Program-made: the position numbers and the translations under genes
The notes under the pieces: model-generated
The model's database searches: none
Told to the model about the DNA's origin: nothing
The model's input: only the letters and a program-made list of their open reading frames with translations
Shown here: positions 1 to 8,123 of the stretch, piece by piece
Position numbering within the stretch: the first letter of the stretch is position 1
How the letters are laid out: each line of letters starts with the position of its first letter
DNA from: G963691885 sp963691885
Lineage (GTDB): Bacteria; Pseudomonadota; Alphaproteobacteria; UBA8366; Aestuariispiraceae
Length of the DNA: 64,000 nt
Reading direction: 5' to 3'
NCBI GenBank assembly: GCA_963691885.1
Contig: OY829843.1
Span: forward strand, 3,968,001 to 4,032,000

Positions 1-1502
1 GGATCCGCGCTGATCGGCGGTAAATCGCCAGGACACTCGACCCTCAGGTCAATTTCTTTCTCTTGTGCGAGGATAGAAATCAATTCTGTGCATTCAGATA
101 GCGCCGATCGTACATCTGTTTCGACGGGTTTGACTTCTTCCTTACCGGCCTCAATGCGTGAGATGTCCAGAATTGAATTGATCAGGTTCAAAAGAACCTG
201 TCCTGACATATTGATATCGTTGATATATTCCCTGATTTTCTGATCATTGGCGGGATCGATGACGTCGGCAATTATAGCATCCGAGAACCCGATAATTGCG
301 TTGAGGGGGGTGCGAAACTCGTGGCTCATATTGGCCAGGAATTGTGATTTTGCGATATTGGCCGCCTCTGCCTGTTCAAGTGCGACTTTTAGCAGGTTAT
401 CCGATCGTCTTTTGTCGTCTATATCCTGGATCGTTCCTGAAAGAGAGACGATCTTGCCATCGCTGTAATTGGGTTTCCCGTTCGTAAAGACCCAGAGGGG
501 CTTGCCCTTGGCGGTCAAAGCCTCCAGTTCCAGGGCGTAGGGTTCCCCAAACTCAATCCCTCTTGCCACGGCCTGCTCTATGATAGGCTTGCTCGCCGGG
601 GTAAACAGATCCAGGCCTTCTGGCAGGATAGGCCGCTGATCTTCCTTCTTGTCGACTTCCAGGATCTTGAAGGTTTCGTCTGTCCAGAAAAGTTGCCCTG
701 ACGCGATATCAAGTTCCCAACCCCCCACTTTGGCGATGGAACCCGTCTCGTTCAGAATCTTCAGAATACGATCGCGATCTTTCTGGGCTTTGATCTGATC
801 TGTAATGTCGAAACGAAAAGCGACGTAATTCTGGATCTTGGCATCGGCGTTGACGACCGGGGCGATGACCGTGTAAACGAAATAATCCTCTCCCGTTTTC
901 TTCCGATTTTGAATCAGGCCGGACCAATTGGATCCAGAAGCAATCTGGCGCCACATCTGCTGAAAGAACTCTGGCGGGTGGGTGCCCGAGTTTACAATAT
1001 TATGGGTCTGTCCAAGGAGCTCGTCGGCGGTATACCCGCTTACTTCGCAGAACTTTTCATTCACTTCGATGATGACACCGTTCTTGTCGGTTCTTGCGAA
1101 TATCGTCTCATTCTTCAGCGCTGTTTGGAGCTGCAGCAACTCCTGTGTGGCCTGGCGTTCTGCTGTGACATCGCGGGCGACCGCATAGACCTTTCCGGCG
1201 TCTACGTCCGGGGTTGCCGCCCATGATAGCCAGACATAGCGGCCGTCCTTATGGCGATATCTATTTTCGAAATTGACGGTGGGCTTACAGGCTTTCAGCG
1301 TCTCAATTTCTTCGAGTGTTTTTTCGGCATCCTCGGGGTGAACCAGATCCAGAAAGGAATTGGCCAAAAGCTCTTCGTCTGAATATCCGAGAAGCTTTGA
1401 AAATGCAGGATTTATTCGTTGAAAAAAGCCATCCATGCCGGCGACACAGAGTAAATCCGGAGACAGTTTGAAAAGGATTTCAAACTCGTTTGTTTCCGCC
1501 AC
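1..1502 (-). CDS. Multi-PAS sensor histidine kinase (3' end outside window)
   Basis: The reverse strand is open from a GTG at 1502 to the window edge, about 500 residues, so the C-terminal ATPase domain is missing here. I read three PAS-type modules: the first starts near residue 8 (SPDLLCVAGMDGFFQRINPA) and carries a PAC-like tail, the second lies around residues 130-250 (GVIIEVNEKFCEVSGYT, then YFVYTVIAPVVN), and the third around 255-370. They are followed by the phosphoacceptor H-box MSHEFRTPLNAIIGFSDAI, with the histidine near residue 390. No membrane segment is visible before the first PAS, so the sensor is probably cytoplasmic. The signal is unknown. A stop (TAA at 1515-1517) lies just upstream in frame, which is why I chose the GTG, preceded by AGGG. 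No response regulator is seen next to it. Confidence 0.88.
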   Translation of the reverse strand, partial: MAETNEFEILFKLSPDLLCVAGMDGFFQRINPAFSKLLGYSDEELLANSFLDLVHPEDAEKTLEEIETLKACKPTVNFENRYRHKDGRYVWLSWAATPDVDAGKVYAVARDVTAERQATQELLQLQTALKNETIFARTDKNGVIIEVNEKFCEVSGYTADELLGQTHNIVNSGTHPPEFFQQMWRQIASGSNWSGLIQNRKKTGEDYFVYTVIAPVVNADAKIQNYVAFRFDITDQIKAQKDRDRILKILNETGSIAKVGGWELDIASGQLFWTDETFKILEVDKKEDQRPILPEGLDLFTPASKPIIEQAVARGIEFGEPYALELEALTAKGKPLWVFTNGKPNYSDGKIVSLSGTIQDIDDKRRSDNLLKVALEQAEAANIAKSQFLANMSHEFRTPLNAIIGFSDAIIADVIDPANDQKIREYINDINMSGQVLLNLINSILDISRIEAGKEEVKPVETDVRSALSECTELISILAQEKEIDLRVECPGDLPPISAD

Positions 1503-1690
1503 GATCCCTGCACATTACTTTGTTCTTTCTGCCTCTATATATTCACAGAATGGTTAATAAGCAGCTAATGTCTCCCAGTTTAATGGTTCATCTCTATTCC
1601 CGTATATCTCAAGGTTGCAGGCTGTGTTTGACAGAGCAAGACCGGCGCTTACTCTAGCGTCATCTCCTTGACGTGAAGGGCTTGATCAGA

Positions 1691-2233
1691 ATGCTTCTGG
1701 ACGCTGCAAAATCGCAACTTCTGCTGATCGATACACAGCAAAAACTGATGCCGGCGATGGCGGCAGGGGAGTCTGTGTTGGCGCGTTGTACGATCCTGAT
1801 AGAGGCGGCCCTCGCGTTAAAGATCCCAGTGACCGCTTCACAACAATACCCAGAAGGACTGGGACCCCTTGTTCCAGAGTTGGGCGATATGGTTGATCCG
1901 CGGAACTGTTTCGACAAGATGGCATTTTCCTGTTTCGAGGATCAAAGCATCACGGATCACATCAAAGGGCAGGCAAGGTCGCAGCTCATACTGGTTGGTG
2001 TAGAATCCCACGTCTGTGTTTTGCAATCCGCTTTGGGCGGATTGAATGCCGGTTATGACGTCTTTGTTGTGGAAGACGCGATCGGCAGCCGAAAGGGCAG
2101 TGATCGCAGCCGGGCCGTCATCAGGATGAAGCAGGCAGGCTGCCATGTGGTGACATCGGAAATGGTGCTCTTTGAATGGTTGGGCGACGCCCGCCATGAA
2201 AAATTTCGCGAACTTTCGCGTTTGTTAAAATAG
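1691..2233 (+). CDS. Isochorismatase-like cysteine hydrolase
   Basis: This 180-residue protein matches the isochorismatase/nicotinamidase fold (YcaC-like). It shows the early catalytic aspartate in LLLIDTQQKL and the nucleophile cysteine in VGVESHVCVLQSALG. The family hydrolyses amides or vinyl ethers through a Cys-Asp-Lys triad. The substrate cannot be read from the sequence, and short members such as this one are often of unknown substrate. The ATG at 1691 has AAGGG ten bases upstream and starts right before the conserved first strand; a GTG at 1673 would add six residues. The alpha/beta hydrolase gene follows after only 8 bases, so the two are probably co-transcribed. Confidence 0.85.
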   Translation: MLLDAAKSQLLLIDTQQKLMPAMAAGESVLARCTILIEAALALKIPVTASQQYPEGLGPLVPELGDMVDPRNCFDKMAFSCFEDQSITDHIKGQARSQLILVGVESHVCVLQSALGGLNAGYDVFVVEDAIGSRKGSDRSRAVIRMKQAGCHVVTSEMVLFEWLGDARHEKFRELSRLLK

Positions 2234-2241
2234 AGGTTTCG

Positions 2242-2946
2242 ATGGGGAAACAGACCCTTGTTCTTGTGCCCGGCCATATGTGCGATGAGCGGCTCTGGGA
2301 TCACCAAACCCGATATCTTGGTGACATTGCAGATGTCATTATCGGGGAAACCCGTCTGGACGACAGCATGGCTGGCATTGCCAAACGCATCCTTGATCAG
2401 TCACCGGACCGATTTGCACTGGCTGGCCTTTCCATGGGTGGTCACATCGTCATGGAGATTATGAGACAGGCCCCGGAACGGGTTACAAAGCTTGCACTGC
2501 TTGATACCGCTGCAGCCGATGACACGCCGGAGCGCCGCGCCGTTCGGGAAGGGATGGCCGATCAGTTTGCAGTCGGTGACGTGAAGATATTGGTTGAGGA
2601 TTTCCTGCAATTGCTGCTGTCACCCGAGCGTTTGAACGAGGACCCGGTTTTGGTGGCGCAGATACGGGAGATGATGATCGACACGGCGAATATGTGCTTC
2701 CCGAAACAGGTAAAGGCTTTGCTGAAGAGACCTGACAGTCGCCCTGACATGCCGCATTATACCTGTCCCACCCTCATCATTTGCGGACGCCAGGATTATC
2801 TGACACCCTGGGCGGGTCATGAGGAAATGGCCGATTTGATTCCGGGCGCGCGCCTGATCCCGATTGAGGATTGTGCCCATATGTCGACCATGGAACGGCC
2901 CCAGGCTGTTACGGCCCTGATGCGTGACTGGTTGATGAACTGCTAG
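2242..2946 (+). CDS. Alpha/beta-fold hydrolase
   Basis: This 234-residue protein has the alpha/beta hydrolase triad in order: nucleophile serine in the elbow GLSMGGH (about residue 63), acidic residue in ICGRQDYLTP and histidine in IEDCAHMSTMERP near the C-terminus. The oxyanion strand is LVLVPGHMCDERLW. No signal peptide is seen, so it should be cytoplasmic. The substrate is not identifiable; esters or thioesters are possible. It sits 8 bases after the isochorismatase-like gene, and its stop codon abuts the stop of the convergent IclR gene with no gap. The neighbouring CoA-transferase cluster suggests, but does not prove, a role in the same catabolic route. Confidence 0.85.
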   Translation: MGKQTLVLVPGHMCDERLWDHQTRYLGDIADVIIGETRLDDSMAGIAKRILDQSPDRFALAGLSMGGHIVMEIMRQAPERVTKLALLDTAAADDTPERRAVREGMADQFAVGDVKILVEDFLQLLLSPERLNEDPVLVAQIREMMIDTANMCFPKQVKALLKRPDSRPDMPHYTCPTLIICGRQDYLTPWAGHEEMADLIPGARLIPIEDCAHMSTMERPQAVTALMRDWLMNC

Positions 2947-3618
2947 TCAGGGTTCTGCTAGGTCTGCTTTTGCCCGCAACAAGGCGTTAAGGTGCCTCTG
3001 GCAATTCTCATCCGTAAAGCGCGTGATCAGGCCGGACACAGCCAGGGCCCCCAGAAAGACGTCATCCTTCCCGAAAAGAGGAGCGGCCGCAGCAGCAATT
3101 TCGGAGTCGCGTTCACCCAGCGAAATTGCGTGCCCATTAAGACGGGTCTCAACCGCACCCTTGTCTTCATGGTCTGAATAAGCCCGTAAGACATGACCGG
3201 CAGCCCCCTGATTTAGCGGCAGGCGTGCACCCTGTTCCAGATGATGGCGCATCGGACGGGTTGAATTGACCCGAAACAGACAAACCCGATAGTCACCGTC
3301 AATAACGTAGAACGAGGCTGATTCCCCTGTTTCATCCTGCAGCCGTTCGAGGATTGGCACGATCAGGTCGCCGGACGGATATCTGGCACGATAACACCCC
3401 CCCAAACGCCAAAGATCAGGGCCGATACTGTATTTGCCGTCTGCGCCGATTGAGATGAACCCGGCGGCTTTGAGAGAGCCTATTAGCCGGAGAACAGTGC
3501 TTTTGTAGAGCCCGGTTCGTTCCGCAATCTGAGACAGGCCCAGGGTTGTATCCACCTCGTTAAACGCGTGCAGAATTGAAATTGCGCGATCAACGGCCTC
3601 AACCCGGTCTTGCGGCAT
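2947..3618 (-). CDS. IclR-family transcriptional regulator
   Basis: This 223-residue protein has an N-terminal winged helix-turn-helix (VDRAISILHAFNEVDTTLGL, then SQIAERTGLYKSTVLRLIGS) followed by an IclR effector-binding domain. IclR proteins bind short dyads and respond to small aromatic or aliphatic acids or CoA-pathway intermediates. The start is set by the Shine-Dalgarno AAGGA seven bases before the ATG at 3618; an upstream TTG at 3642 would add eight residues. It is transcribed away from the CoA-transferase gene, and a symmetrical dyad lies in the shared 149-base region. The likely targets are therefore its own gene and the CoA-transferase/lyase pair. Confidence 0.9.
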   Translation of the reverse strand: MPQDRVEAVDRAISILHAFNEVDTTLGLSQIAERTGLYKSTVLRLIGSLKAAGFISIGADGKYSIGPDLWRLGGCYRARYPSGDLIVPILERLQDETGESASFYVIDGDYRVCLFRVNSTRPMRHHLEQGARLPLNQGAAGHVLRAYSDHEDKGAVETRLNGHAISLGERDSEIAAAAAPLFGKDDVFLGALAVSGLITRFTDENCQRHLNALLRAKADLAEP

Positions 3619-3657
3619 AAGATATCCTTCTTGGTCGATCAACTTTACACAGTGTTA

Positions 3658-3699
3658 TTGTTCTGTATCATAGAATATATATTCTGTCTAACAGAACAA
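3658..3699. promoter_or_regulatory. Nested dyad, probable IclR operator
   Basis: Two symmetrical elements share one centre between 3678 and 3679. The inner one is the perfect 14-bp palindrome AGAATATATATTCT (3672-3685). The outer arms are TTGTTCTGT (3658-3666) and ACAGAACAA (3691-3699), an exact 9-bp inverted repeat. It lies between the IclR gene and the CoA-transferase gene, 40 bases from the IclR start. The shape fits a dimer-of-dimers operator. That it binds this IclR protein is inference. Confidence 0.65.
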
Positions 3700-3767
3700 A
3701 AGAGCCATGTGATTGGCATGGTTCAGACGCGATAAACACAAATAGCCTTTAATGAGGATGCGGCGGG

Positions 3768-4970
3768 ATGACAGCGGGTTTTCTTGAAAACATAAGGGTC
3801 CTGGACCTGACAAATGTGCTGGCGGGGCCATTTTGCTGTCATCAGCTGGCCCATCTTGGCGCGGATGTAATCAAGGTAGAGGTGCCGAATAGCGGTGATC
3901 TGGCTCGTCAGCTCGGGGCGGATCCCGAGTTGAATCAGGCCCGGATGGGGATTTCGTTTCTTGCCCAGAATTCCGGAAAACGATCAATCACGGTCAATCT
4001 GAAATCCGAGAGCGGTAAGGCTCTCTTTCGAAAACTCGTGGCCAGTGCAGATATCCTGGTCGAGAATTTCAGGCCCGGTGTAATGGAACGCCTTGGTGTT
4101 GGGTATAATACCTTGGTTGAGGAAATACCTGATTTGATTTATTGCGCGATTTCGGGATTTGGTCAGGACGGTCCTCTGCGGGACCTGCCAGCCTATGACC
4201 AGATCATTCAGGGGATGTCCGGTGTCATGAACATCACTGGTGGCCCGGAAACCGCACCCTACCGCGTTGGCTATCCCATGGCCGACACAATCGGCGGTCT
4301 GACGGCGGCTTTTGCGGTGTCAGCGGCCCTTGCCAAACCACCGGCTGAGCGCGGTTGTTTCATCGATGTCTCCATGCTGGAGGCGGTGATGGCAACCATG
4401 GGCTGGGCGGTATCAAACTATCTCGTTGCCGGCCGACCGCCGCGCGCGATGGGAAATGACAATATCACGGCCAGCCCGTCCGGGACGTTCAGGACCGGGG
4501 AGGGGTTGTTGAACATCGCCGCAAACAAGCAGGAACAGTTTGAGGCAGTTTGCCAGGTTGTGGGGCGCCCCGAGCTTGTTTCCGATCCGAGGTATCTGGA
4601 TCGGGAAGGGCGGCTCCGCCATCGTGCGGAATTGGTTGCGGCACTGGAAGAGGCGCTGGCCAATGACAGGGCATCCGTTTGGCGAAAGGCGCTCAACAAG
4701 GCCGGTGTCCCCGCCGGTCGGGTCCTCAGTGTTGAGGAGGCGCTTTCTCATCCCCAGATCGCCGATCGAGGCCTGGTTTCAACCTATAAGAACGTACCCG
4801 GCGTCGGGCGCGATGTTGATATCGCGGGGGCGGGTTTCAAGGTGGATGGACAGCCGCCCCGCACTTCATCTCCCGCGCCGCAATTGGGCGCGCATACTGA
4901 TGAAATACTCAGAGAGCTTGGTTATTCGGACGACGAGATTACACAGCTACAGCAGGAGCAGGGCATTTGA
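3768..4970 (+). CDS. Family III CoA-transferase (CaiB/BaiF type)
   Basis: This 400-residue protein has the class III CoA-transferase hallmarks: N-terminal VLDLTNVLAGPFCCHQLAHLGADVIKVE, then the NSGKRSITVNLKS segment, and the catalytic aspartate in LPAYDQIIQGMSG near residue 144. Enzymes of this family move CoA from a donor thioester such as succinyl-CoA to an organic acid through an aspartyl-CoA anhydride. The acceptor acid cannot be named. Its stop overlaps the start of the next gene by four bases (TTGA), so the two are translationally coupled: the transferase probably makes the CoA ester that the lyase cleaves. The gene lies divergent to an IclR regulator with an operator-like dyad between them. 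Confidence 0.9.
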   Translation: MTAGFLENIRVLDLTNVLAGPFCCHQLAHLGADVIKVEVPNSGDLARQLGADPELNQARMGISFLAQNSGKRSITVNLKSESGKALFRKLVASADILVENFRPGVMERLGVGYNTLVEEIPDLIYCAISGFGQDGPLRDLPAYDQIIQGMSGVMNITGGPETAPYRVGYPMADTIGGLTAAFAVSAALAKPPAERGCFIDVSMLEAVMATMGWAVSNYLVAGRPPRAMGNDNITASPSGTFRTGEGLLNIAANKQEQFEAVCQVVGRPELVSDPRYLDREGRLRHRAELVAALEEALANDRASVWRKALNKAGVPAGRVLSVEEALSHPQIADRGLVSTYKNVPGVGRDVDIAGAGFKVDGQPPRTSSPAPQLGAHTDEILRELGYSDDEITQLQQEQGI

Positions 4971-5800
4971 CGGATCGGACGGTTGAACAGGTTGAGGCGG
5001 AGGTCTGCGACTGGTGGCGTACAAACATCATTGATATGCGGCCTGGTGAAATCCGCTATCGTGGCTATCCGATAGAAGACCTCATTGGCAAGATCGGATT
5101 TGCAGAGATGGTCTGGCTGATGCTGCGCGGTGAGTTGCCTAATAAGGGGCAGGCCGGCCTGCTCGACACGGTCCTGATGTCGGCGGTGGATCATGGCCCC
5201 CAGGCGCCCAGTATCGCGATTGCGCGGATGGCGGCGACATGTGGTGTGGGGCTGAACAATGCCATGGCGTCCGCCCTGAATGTGCTGGGGGATGTTCATG
5301 GCGGGGCGGGGGAACAGGCGGCAGAACTCTATCAGTCGATTGCGGCACTGATCGACAGGGGTGACGATGCGGACACTGCTGTCGACAAGGCACTGGATGC
5401 CTTCTTCGCTGATGGGGGCAAATTTGTGCCGGGGTTTGGTCACCGGTTTCACCCGGTTGATCCAAGGGCGCCAAAATTGTTGTCAGAGGTGGATGAAGCT
5501 GCTGCAGCGGGGCATGTGGGTGGTCGCTTTGCGCGGATCGCCCGGTCTGTTGAGGAAGCCATTGAAAAGCGGAAAGGTCGCAAGATCCCAATGAATATCG
5601 ATGGCGCCACGGCCGTCATCTATTGCGAGCTGGACTTCCCCCCGGCTGTTGCACGGGGGCTGTTCTGCCTGTCCCGTTCTGTCGGGATACTGGCCCATGC
5701 CTGGGAACAATCCCAGCAAAGCGAGCGAAACAAGGGACCTATCCCTAGACGCATGATCTGGACCTATGAAGGCCCCGACCAAAGACCGGTGCCGGAGTGA
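4967..5800 (+). CDS. Short citrate-synthase-fold protein, probable citryl-CoA-type lyase
   Basis: At 277 residues this is far shorter than citrate synthase (about 430) but keeps the catalytic triad: histidines in VHGGAGEQA and PGFGHRFHP and the aspartate in CELDFPPAVARG. The ending RRMIWTYEGPDQRPVPE resembles the C-terminal YxGP region of citrate synthases. Such short forms are usually annotated as citryl-CoA lyase, which splits a 3-hydroxyacyl-CoA into acetyl-CoA and a keto acid. It begins at a TTG overlapping the CoA-transferase stop, with AGGAG eight bases upstream; the N-terminal RTNIIDMRPGEIRYRGYPI looks conserved, which supports this start. Paired with the transferase it would form a two-step activation and cleavage route for a hydroxy-acid. 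The substrate is unknown. Confidence 0.8.
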   Translation: MTDRTVEQVEAEVCDWWRTNIIDMRPGEIRYRGYPIEDLIGKIGFAEMVWLMLRGELPNKGQAGLLDTVLMSAVDHGPQAPSIAIARMAATCGVGLNNAMASALNVLGDVHGGAGEQAAELYQSIAALIDRGDDADTAVDKALDAFFADGGKFVPGFGHRFHPVDPRAPKLLSEVDEAAAAGHVGGRFARIARSVEEAIEKRKGRKIPMNIDGATAVIYCELDFPPAVARGLFCLSRSVGILAHAWEQSQQSERNKGPIPRRMIWTYEGPDQRPVPE

Positions 5801-5970
5801 GATAACCCAGTGCCTACAGTCCAAAAAGGCTGCATTCCCTAAACAGAGCGAACCAAGGGGGGTGTTGAAGGCCGGCAATAGACGACCGCAAAGAAGTGAA
5901 TTGCCGACGACATGCGCAGACATCCAATAGTTCCGTTTCCGCCGAAACTGCAGGAAATGTCTGCCATCGA

Positions 5971-6729
5971 TTAGTCGCTCGACGTTTGCACCAAGCAGCC
6001 CCAACCATCGTATGATCCGCCAAGTTCCGCCGCGAGTTCTTGTAATTCATATGTGATTGGATCTAGCTGAGAAGGTGGATCGACCCTTTGAACTAGAAGA
6101 TCATAAGTTTTGCTGAAAATACCACTCGTACTGATCTCAACGGTGAAACCTCTTTCCTCTGCGAGTTTTGAAAACGCGCGCGCCTGATTCCGATTCTTAA
6201 AGATGGCGTTGTGGTCGATTTCGCGGGCAATGTCCAAATTGTCACCCTTTTCCTCAAGTCGAAGAAAAACAGAACGGTTTGAAATCTCGTTCATTCCAAT
6301 CGCGTTGGGGTACAAGTTTTCAAAATAGGTTTGCCAGTCCACGTCCTCAAAATTGAACGTGGCTGTTTTATAGTTAGGAAAGACTTGTTCAACGGTATTC
6401 GTAAGCGAGATGAAATCAATCTCTTGGGATGCATAAAAGTAGAACTTTCGCTTATGGCCTCCGGTTTGACGTGCGACGTACCTCAGACAATCGGTTTCGC
6501 ACTGGTGTATCAAGTCTTCCATGTGACTGAGGGATTGAAACTCCTCCTTTGATGGCATTCCGTGCTCGGGATCAGGGTGTTTTAATGTGATTTCTAGGCA
6601 GTGAAACAAGTTGAGTCCTTGTATCGGAGCCAATTCAAACAGTGAGAGGTTGACCATTGTCAAATGCGGCTTGGCCTCAATCTCACAGGCGTAAAAATCC
6701 CAGCGGTCGGTTGTTGCATCTGTTGGCAT
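5971..6729 (-). CDS. DUF695 - RraB-like fusion protein
   Basis: This 252-residue protein appears to join two domains. Residues about 1-135 (starting WDFYACEIEAKPHLTMVNLSL, later HKRKFYFYASQEIDFI) resemble DUF695. Residues about 150-250 (VFLRLEEKGDNLDIAREIDH, then GFTVEISTSG and a GGSYDGWGC end) resemble RraB, the inhibitor of RNase E. If active it could tune RNase E, but that is family knowledge, not shown here. The gene is slightly AT-richer than its neighbours and lies between an unexplained 170-base spacer and an IS630 element, so recent transfer is possible. It stands alone on its strand. Confidence 0.75.
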   Translation of the reverse strand: MPTDATTDRWDFYACEIEAKPHLTMVNLSLFELAPIQGLNLFHCLEITLKHPDPEHGMPSKEEFQSLSHMEDLIHQCETDCLRYVARQTGGHKRKFYFYASQEIDFISLTNTVEQVFPNYKTATFNFEDVDWQTYFENLYPNAIGMNEISNRSVFLRLEEKGDNLDIAREIDHNAIFKNRNQARAFSKLAEERGFTVEISTSGIFSKTYDLLVQRVDPPSQLDPITYELQELAAELGGSYDGWGCLVQTSSD

Positions 6730-6833
6730 TGCCTGTGCTGTTCCCTGCTATCGGTATCGTCATTCTAGAGCGGGTTCCGTTTAGTCGGAATCGGTTTTGA
6801 GATTTCTACGAAGCATGATTCCCTGTTTTTATT

Positions 6834-7229
6834 TTGGAGACCGGGATTATGTCATCAGTCATTTCGATGGATTTGCGGGAGCGTATTTTTTCTTACGTTA
6901 TTGCCGGTCACTCGTGCCGATCAGCGGCACGCCTTTACGGTGTCAGCCCAAGCTTTGCGATCAAGTTGATGCAGCGGTTCCGTCAAGGTCGCGGATTGTG
7001 CGGCCCTGGTCGTCGTCGTCCTGTCGGCACCGGGACGCTCGAACCCTATAGAGCGTTTGTCATTGACCTTGTCGATGCACAGCCCGATATCACGCTCAGG
7101 GAATTGGCGGACGAATTGAGTGCGACGCTGGGGGTTAAGACCAGCAAGGCGACGCTATGCCGGTTTCTGATTAAGGCGGGATACCGCTATAAAAAAAACG
7201 CTGCGGGCACGGGAACAAGAGCGCGCTGA
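6834..7229 (+). CDS. IS630 transposase, N-terminal DNA-binding part (OrfA)
   Basis: These 131 residues hold the helix-turn-helix region of an IS630 transposase (MDLRERIFSYVIAGHSCRSA, then ARLYGVSPSFAIKLMQRF) and a second helical DNA-binding segment (PDITLRELADELSATLGVKT). The frame runs through eight A residues at 7191-7198 and then off into a short nonsense tail (NAAGTGTRAR). Leaving out one A would place the ribosome in the frame of the catalytic part, giving YKKTLRAREQERADVRR, which is the expected family sequence. This is either programmed frameshifting or transcriptional slippage, both known in IS families, or a homopolymer error. Confidence 0.85.
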   Translation: METGIMSSVISMDLRERIFSYVIAGHSCRSAARLYGVSPSFAIKLMQRFRQGRGLCGPGRRRPVGTGTLEPYRAFVIDLVDAQPDITLRELADELSATLGVKTSKATLCRFLIKAGYRYKKNAAGTGTRAR

Positions 7230-7230
7230 T

Positions 7231-7806
7231 GTGCGCCGCGCGCGTCATCACTGGATCATCCGGCGACAACCTCTCATGCGGCTCGACCCACATCGGCTTG
7301 TTTTTATTGATGAAACGGCGACCACAACCAAGATGACCCGGCTTAGAGGCCGCGCGCCCAAAGGCCAACGCCTTGTCATGCATACGCCGTTCGGTCATTG
7401 GCGCACGCAAACCTTTATCGCGGGATTGCGCTGCGGCGGCCTCACCGCACCATGGATCCTCAACGCCCCCATGACCAAGGTCGCCTTTGAGACCTATGTC
7501 GAGACACAGCTCGCCCCAACGCTGAGCCGAGGCGATGTCGTTATCCTCGATAATCTCGCCGCCCATAAAAGTGACCGTGCCGCTGAAACCTTGCACGACA
7601 TCGGTGCATGGTTCCTGTTCCTGCCACCCTATTCGCCAGACCTGAACCCAATCGAACAAGCCTTCTCAAAATTAAAAGCCCATCTCAGAAAGGCCGAGGC
7701 CAGAACATTCGATGACCTTACAAACGCAACAGGGTCAATATGCGATCTCTTCACCGAAACGGAGTGCTGGAACTTCTTCGCAGGCGCTAACTATGCGTAC
7801 GATTAA
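7231..7806 (+). CDS. IS630 transposase, catalytic DDE part (OrfB)
   Basis: This is the DDE domain: first aspartate in LVFIDETATTTKM, second in VVILDNLAAHKS, and the glutamate in SPDLNPIEQAFSKLK, with the spacing typical of IS630. The first ATG-like start is at 7231, but the frame is open back to the A run at 7191-7198, so the protein is most likely made as a fusion with the upstream frame. The fused product would be about 320 residues, normal for the family. The end of the frame lies 13 bases inside the right terminal repeat boundary. Confidence 0.87.
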   Translation: MRRARHHWIIRRQPLMRLDPHRLVFIDETATTTKMTRLRGRAPKGQRLVMHTPFGHWRTQTFIAGLRCGGLTAPWILNAPMTKVAFETYVETQLAPTLSRGDVVILDNLAAHKSDRAAETLHDIGAWFLFLPPYSPDLNPIEQAFSKLKAHLRKAEARTFDDLTNATGSICDLFTETECWNFFAGANYAYD

Positions 7807-7821
7807 ATGAAAACAACTCTA

Positions 7822-8123
7822 GATATCTGAGATCAACTATCAACGAGAGCGCTCCATTCCCAACGAGGGAAAATGAAAAAGCGGCCATTGGTATTTCGCT
7901 TAGCATTGCTCAGTTTGGGCTCCAAGCGGACTTTTGCAATAATCTACTGACGATTGCCTTTGGCATATAGATGTCTACCGCAGTGAAACGGTGAAACATC
8001 CGCATTTGCTGAGAGTCGAGGCTTTAGACGGCTCGAATCCTGAACGGTATAAATTTCACAGGAGACCAAAAAACATACCTCATCAGGAATGTTTACAATC
8101 TTCTTCGGGGCTAGAAACCTGGA
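7822..8123. other. Gene-free spacer between IS630 and parE
   Basis: This 302-base stretch holds the probable parE terminator at 8068-8094 and otherwise nothing convincing. A 25-codon frame at 7873-7950 with GAGGG upstream could be noise and is too short to support. The sequence is AT-rich relative to parE. Confidence 0.5.
8068..8094 (-). terminator. Intrinsic terminator of parE
   Basis: On the reverse strand a hairpin with arms AAACAT/ATGTTT and an inner CCT/AGG pair is followed by six T residues. It begins about 30 bases after the parE stop codon. Confidence 0.7.

Larger units (their letters stand above)
6766..7821 (+). mobile_element. IS630-family insertion sequence
   Basis: The element is about 1,050 bases long and is bounded by TA dinucleotides at 6766-6767 and 7820-7821, the target IS630/Tc1 elements duplicate. 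Its inverted ends run inward from GAGCGGGTTCCGTTTAGTCG on the left and GAGTTGTTTTCATTTAATCG on the right, imperfect but clearly related (both keep GAG, TT, TTTA and TCG at matching places). It carries one transposase in two overlapping frames. The ends look intact, so the copy may be mobile if the frameshift works. Confidence 0.85.

Noticed and set aside
7873..7950. A 25-codon frame (MKKRPLVFRLALLSLG and on) with GAGGG upstream, next to the IS630 element.
   Set aside because: Too short, no partner, and in a region with no other coding signal; chance frames of this size are expected.
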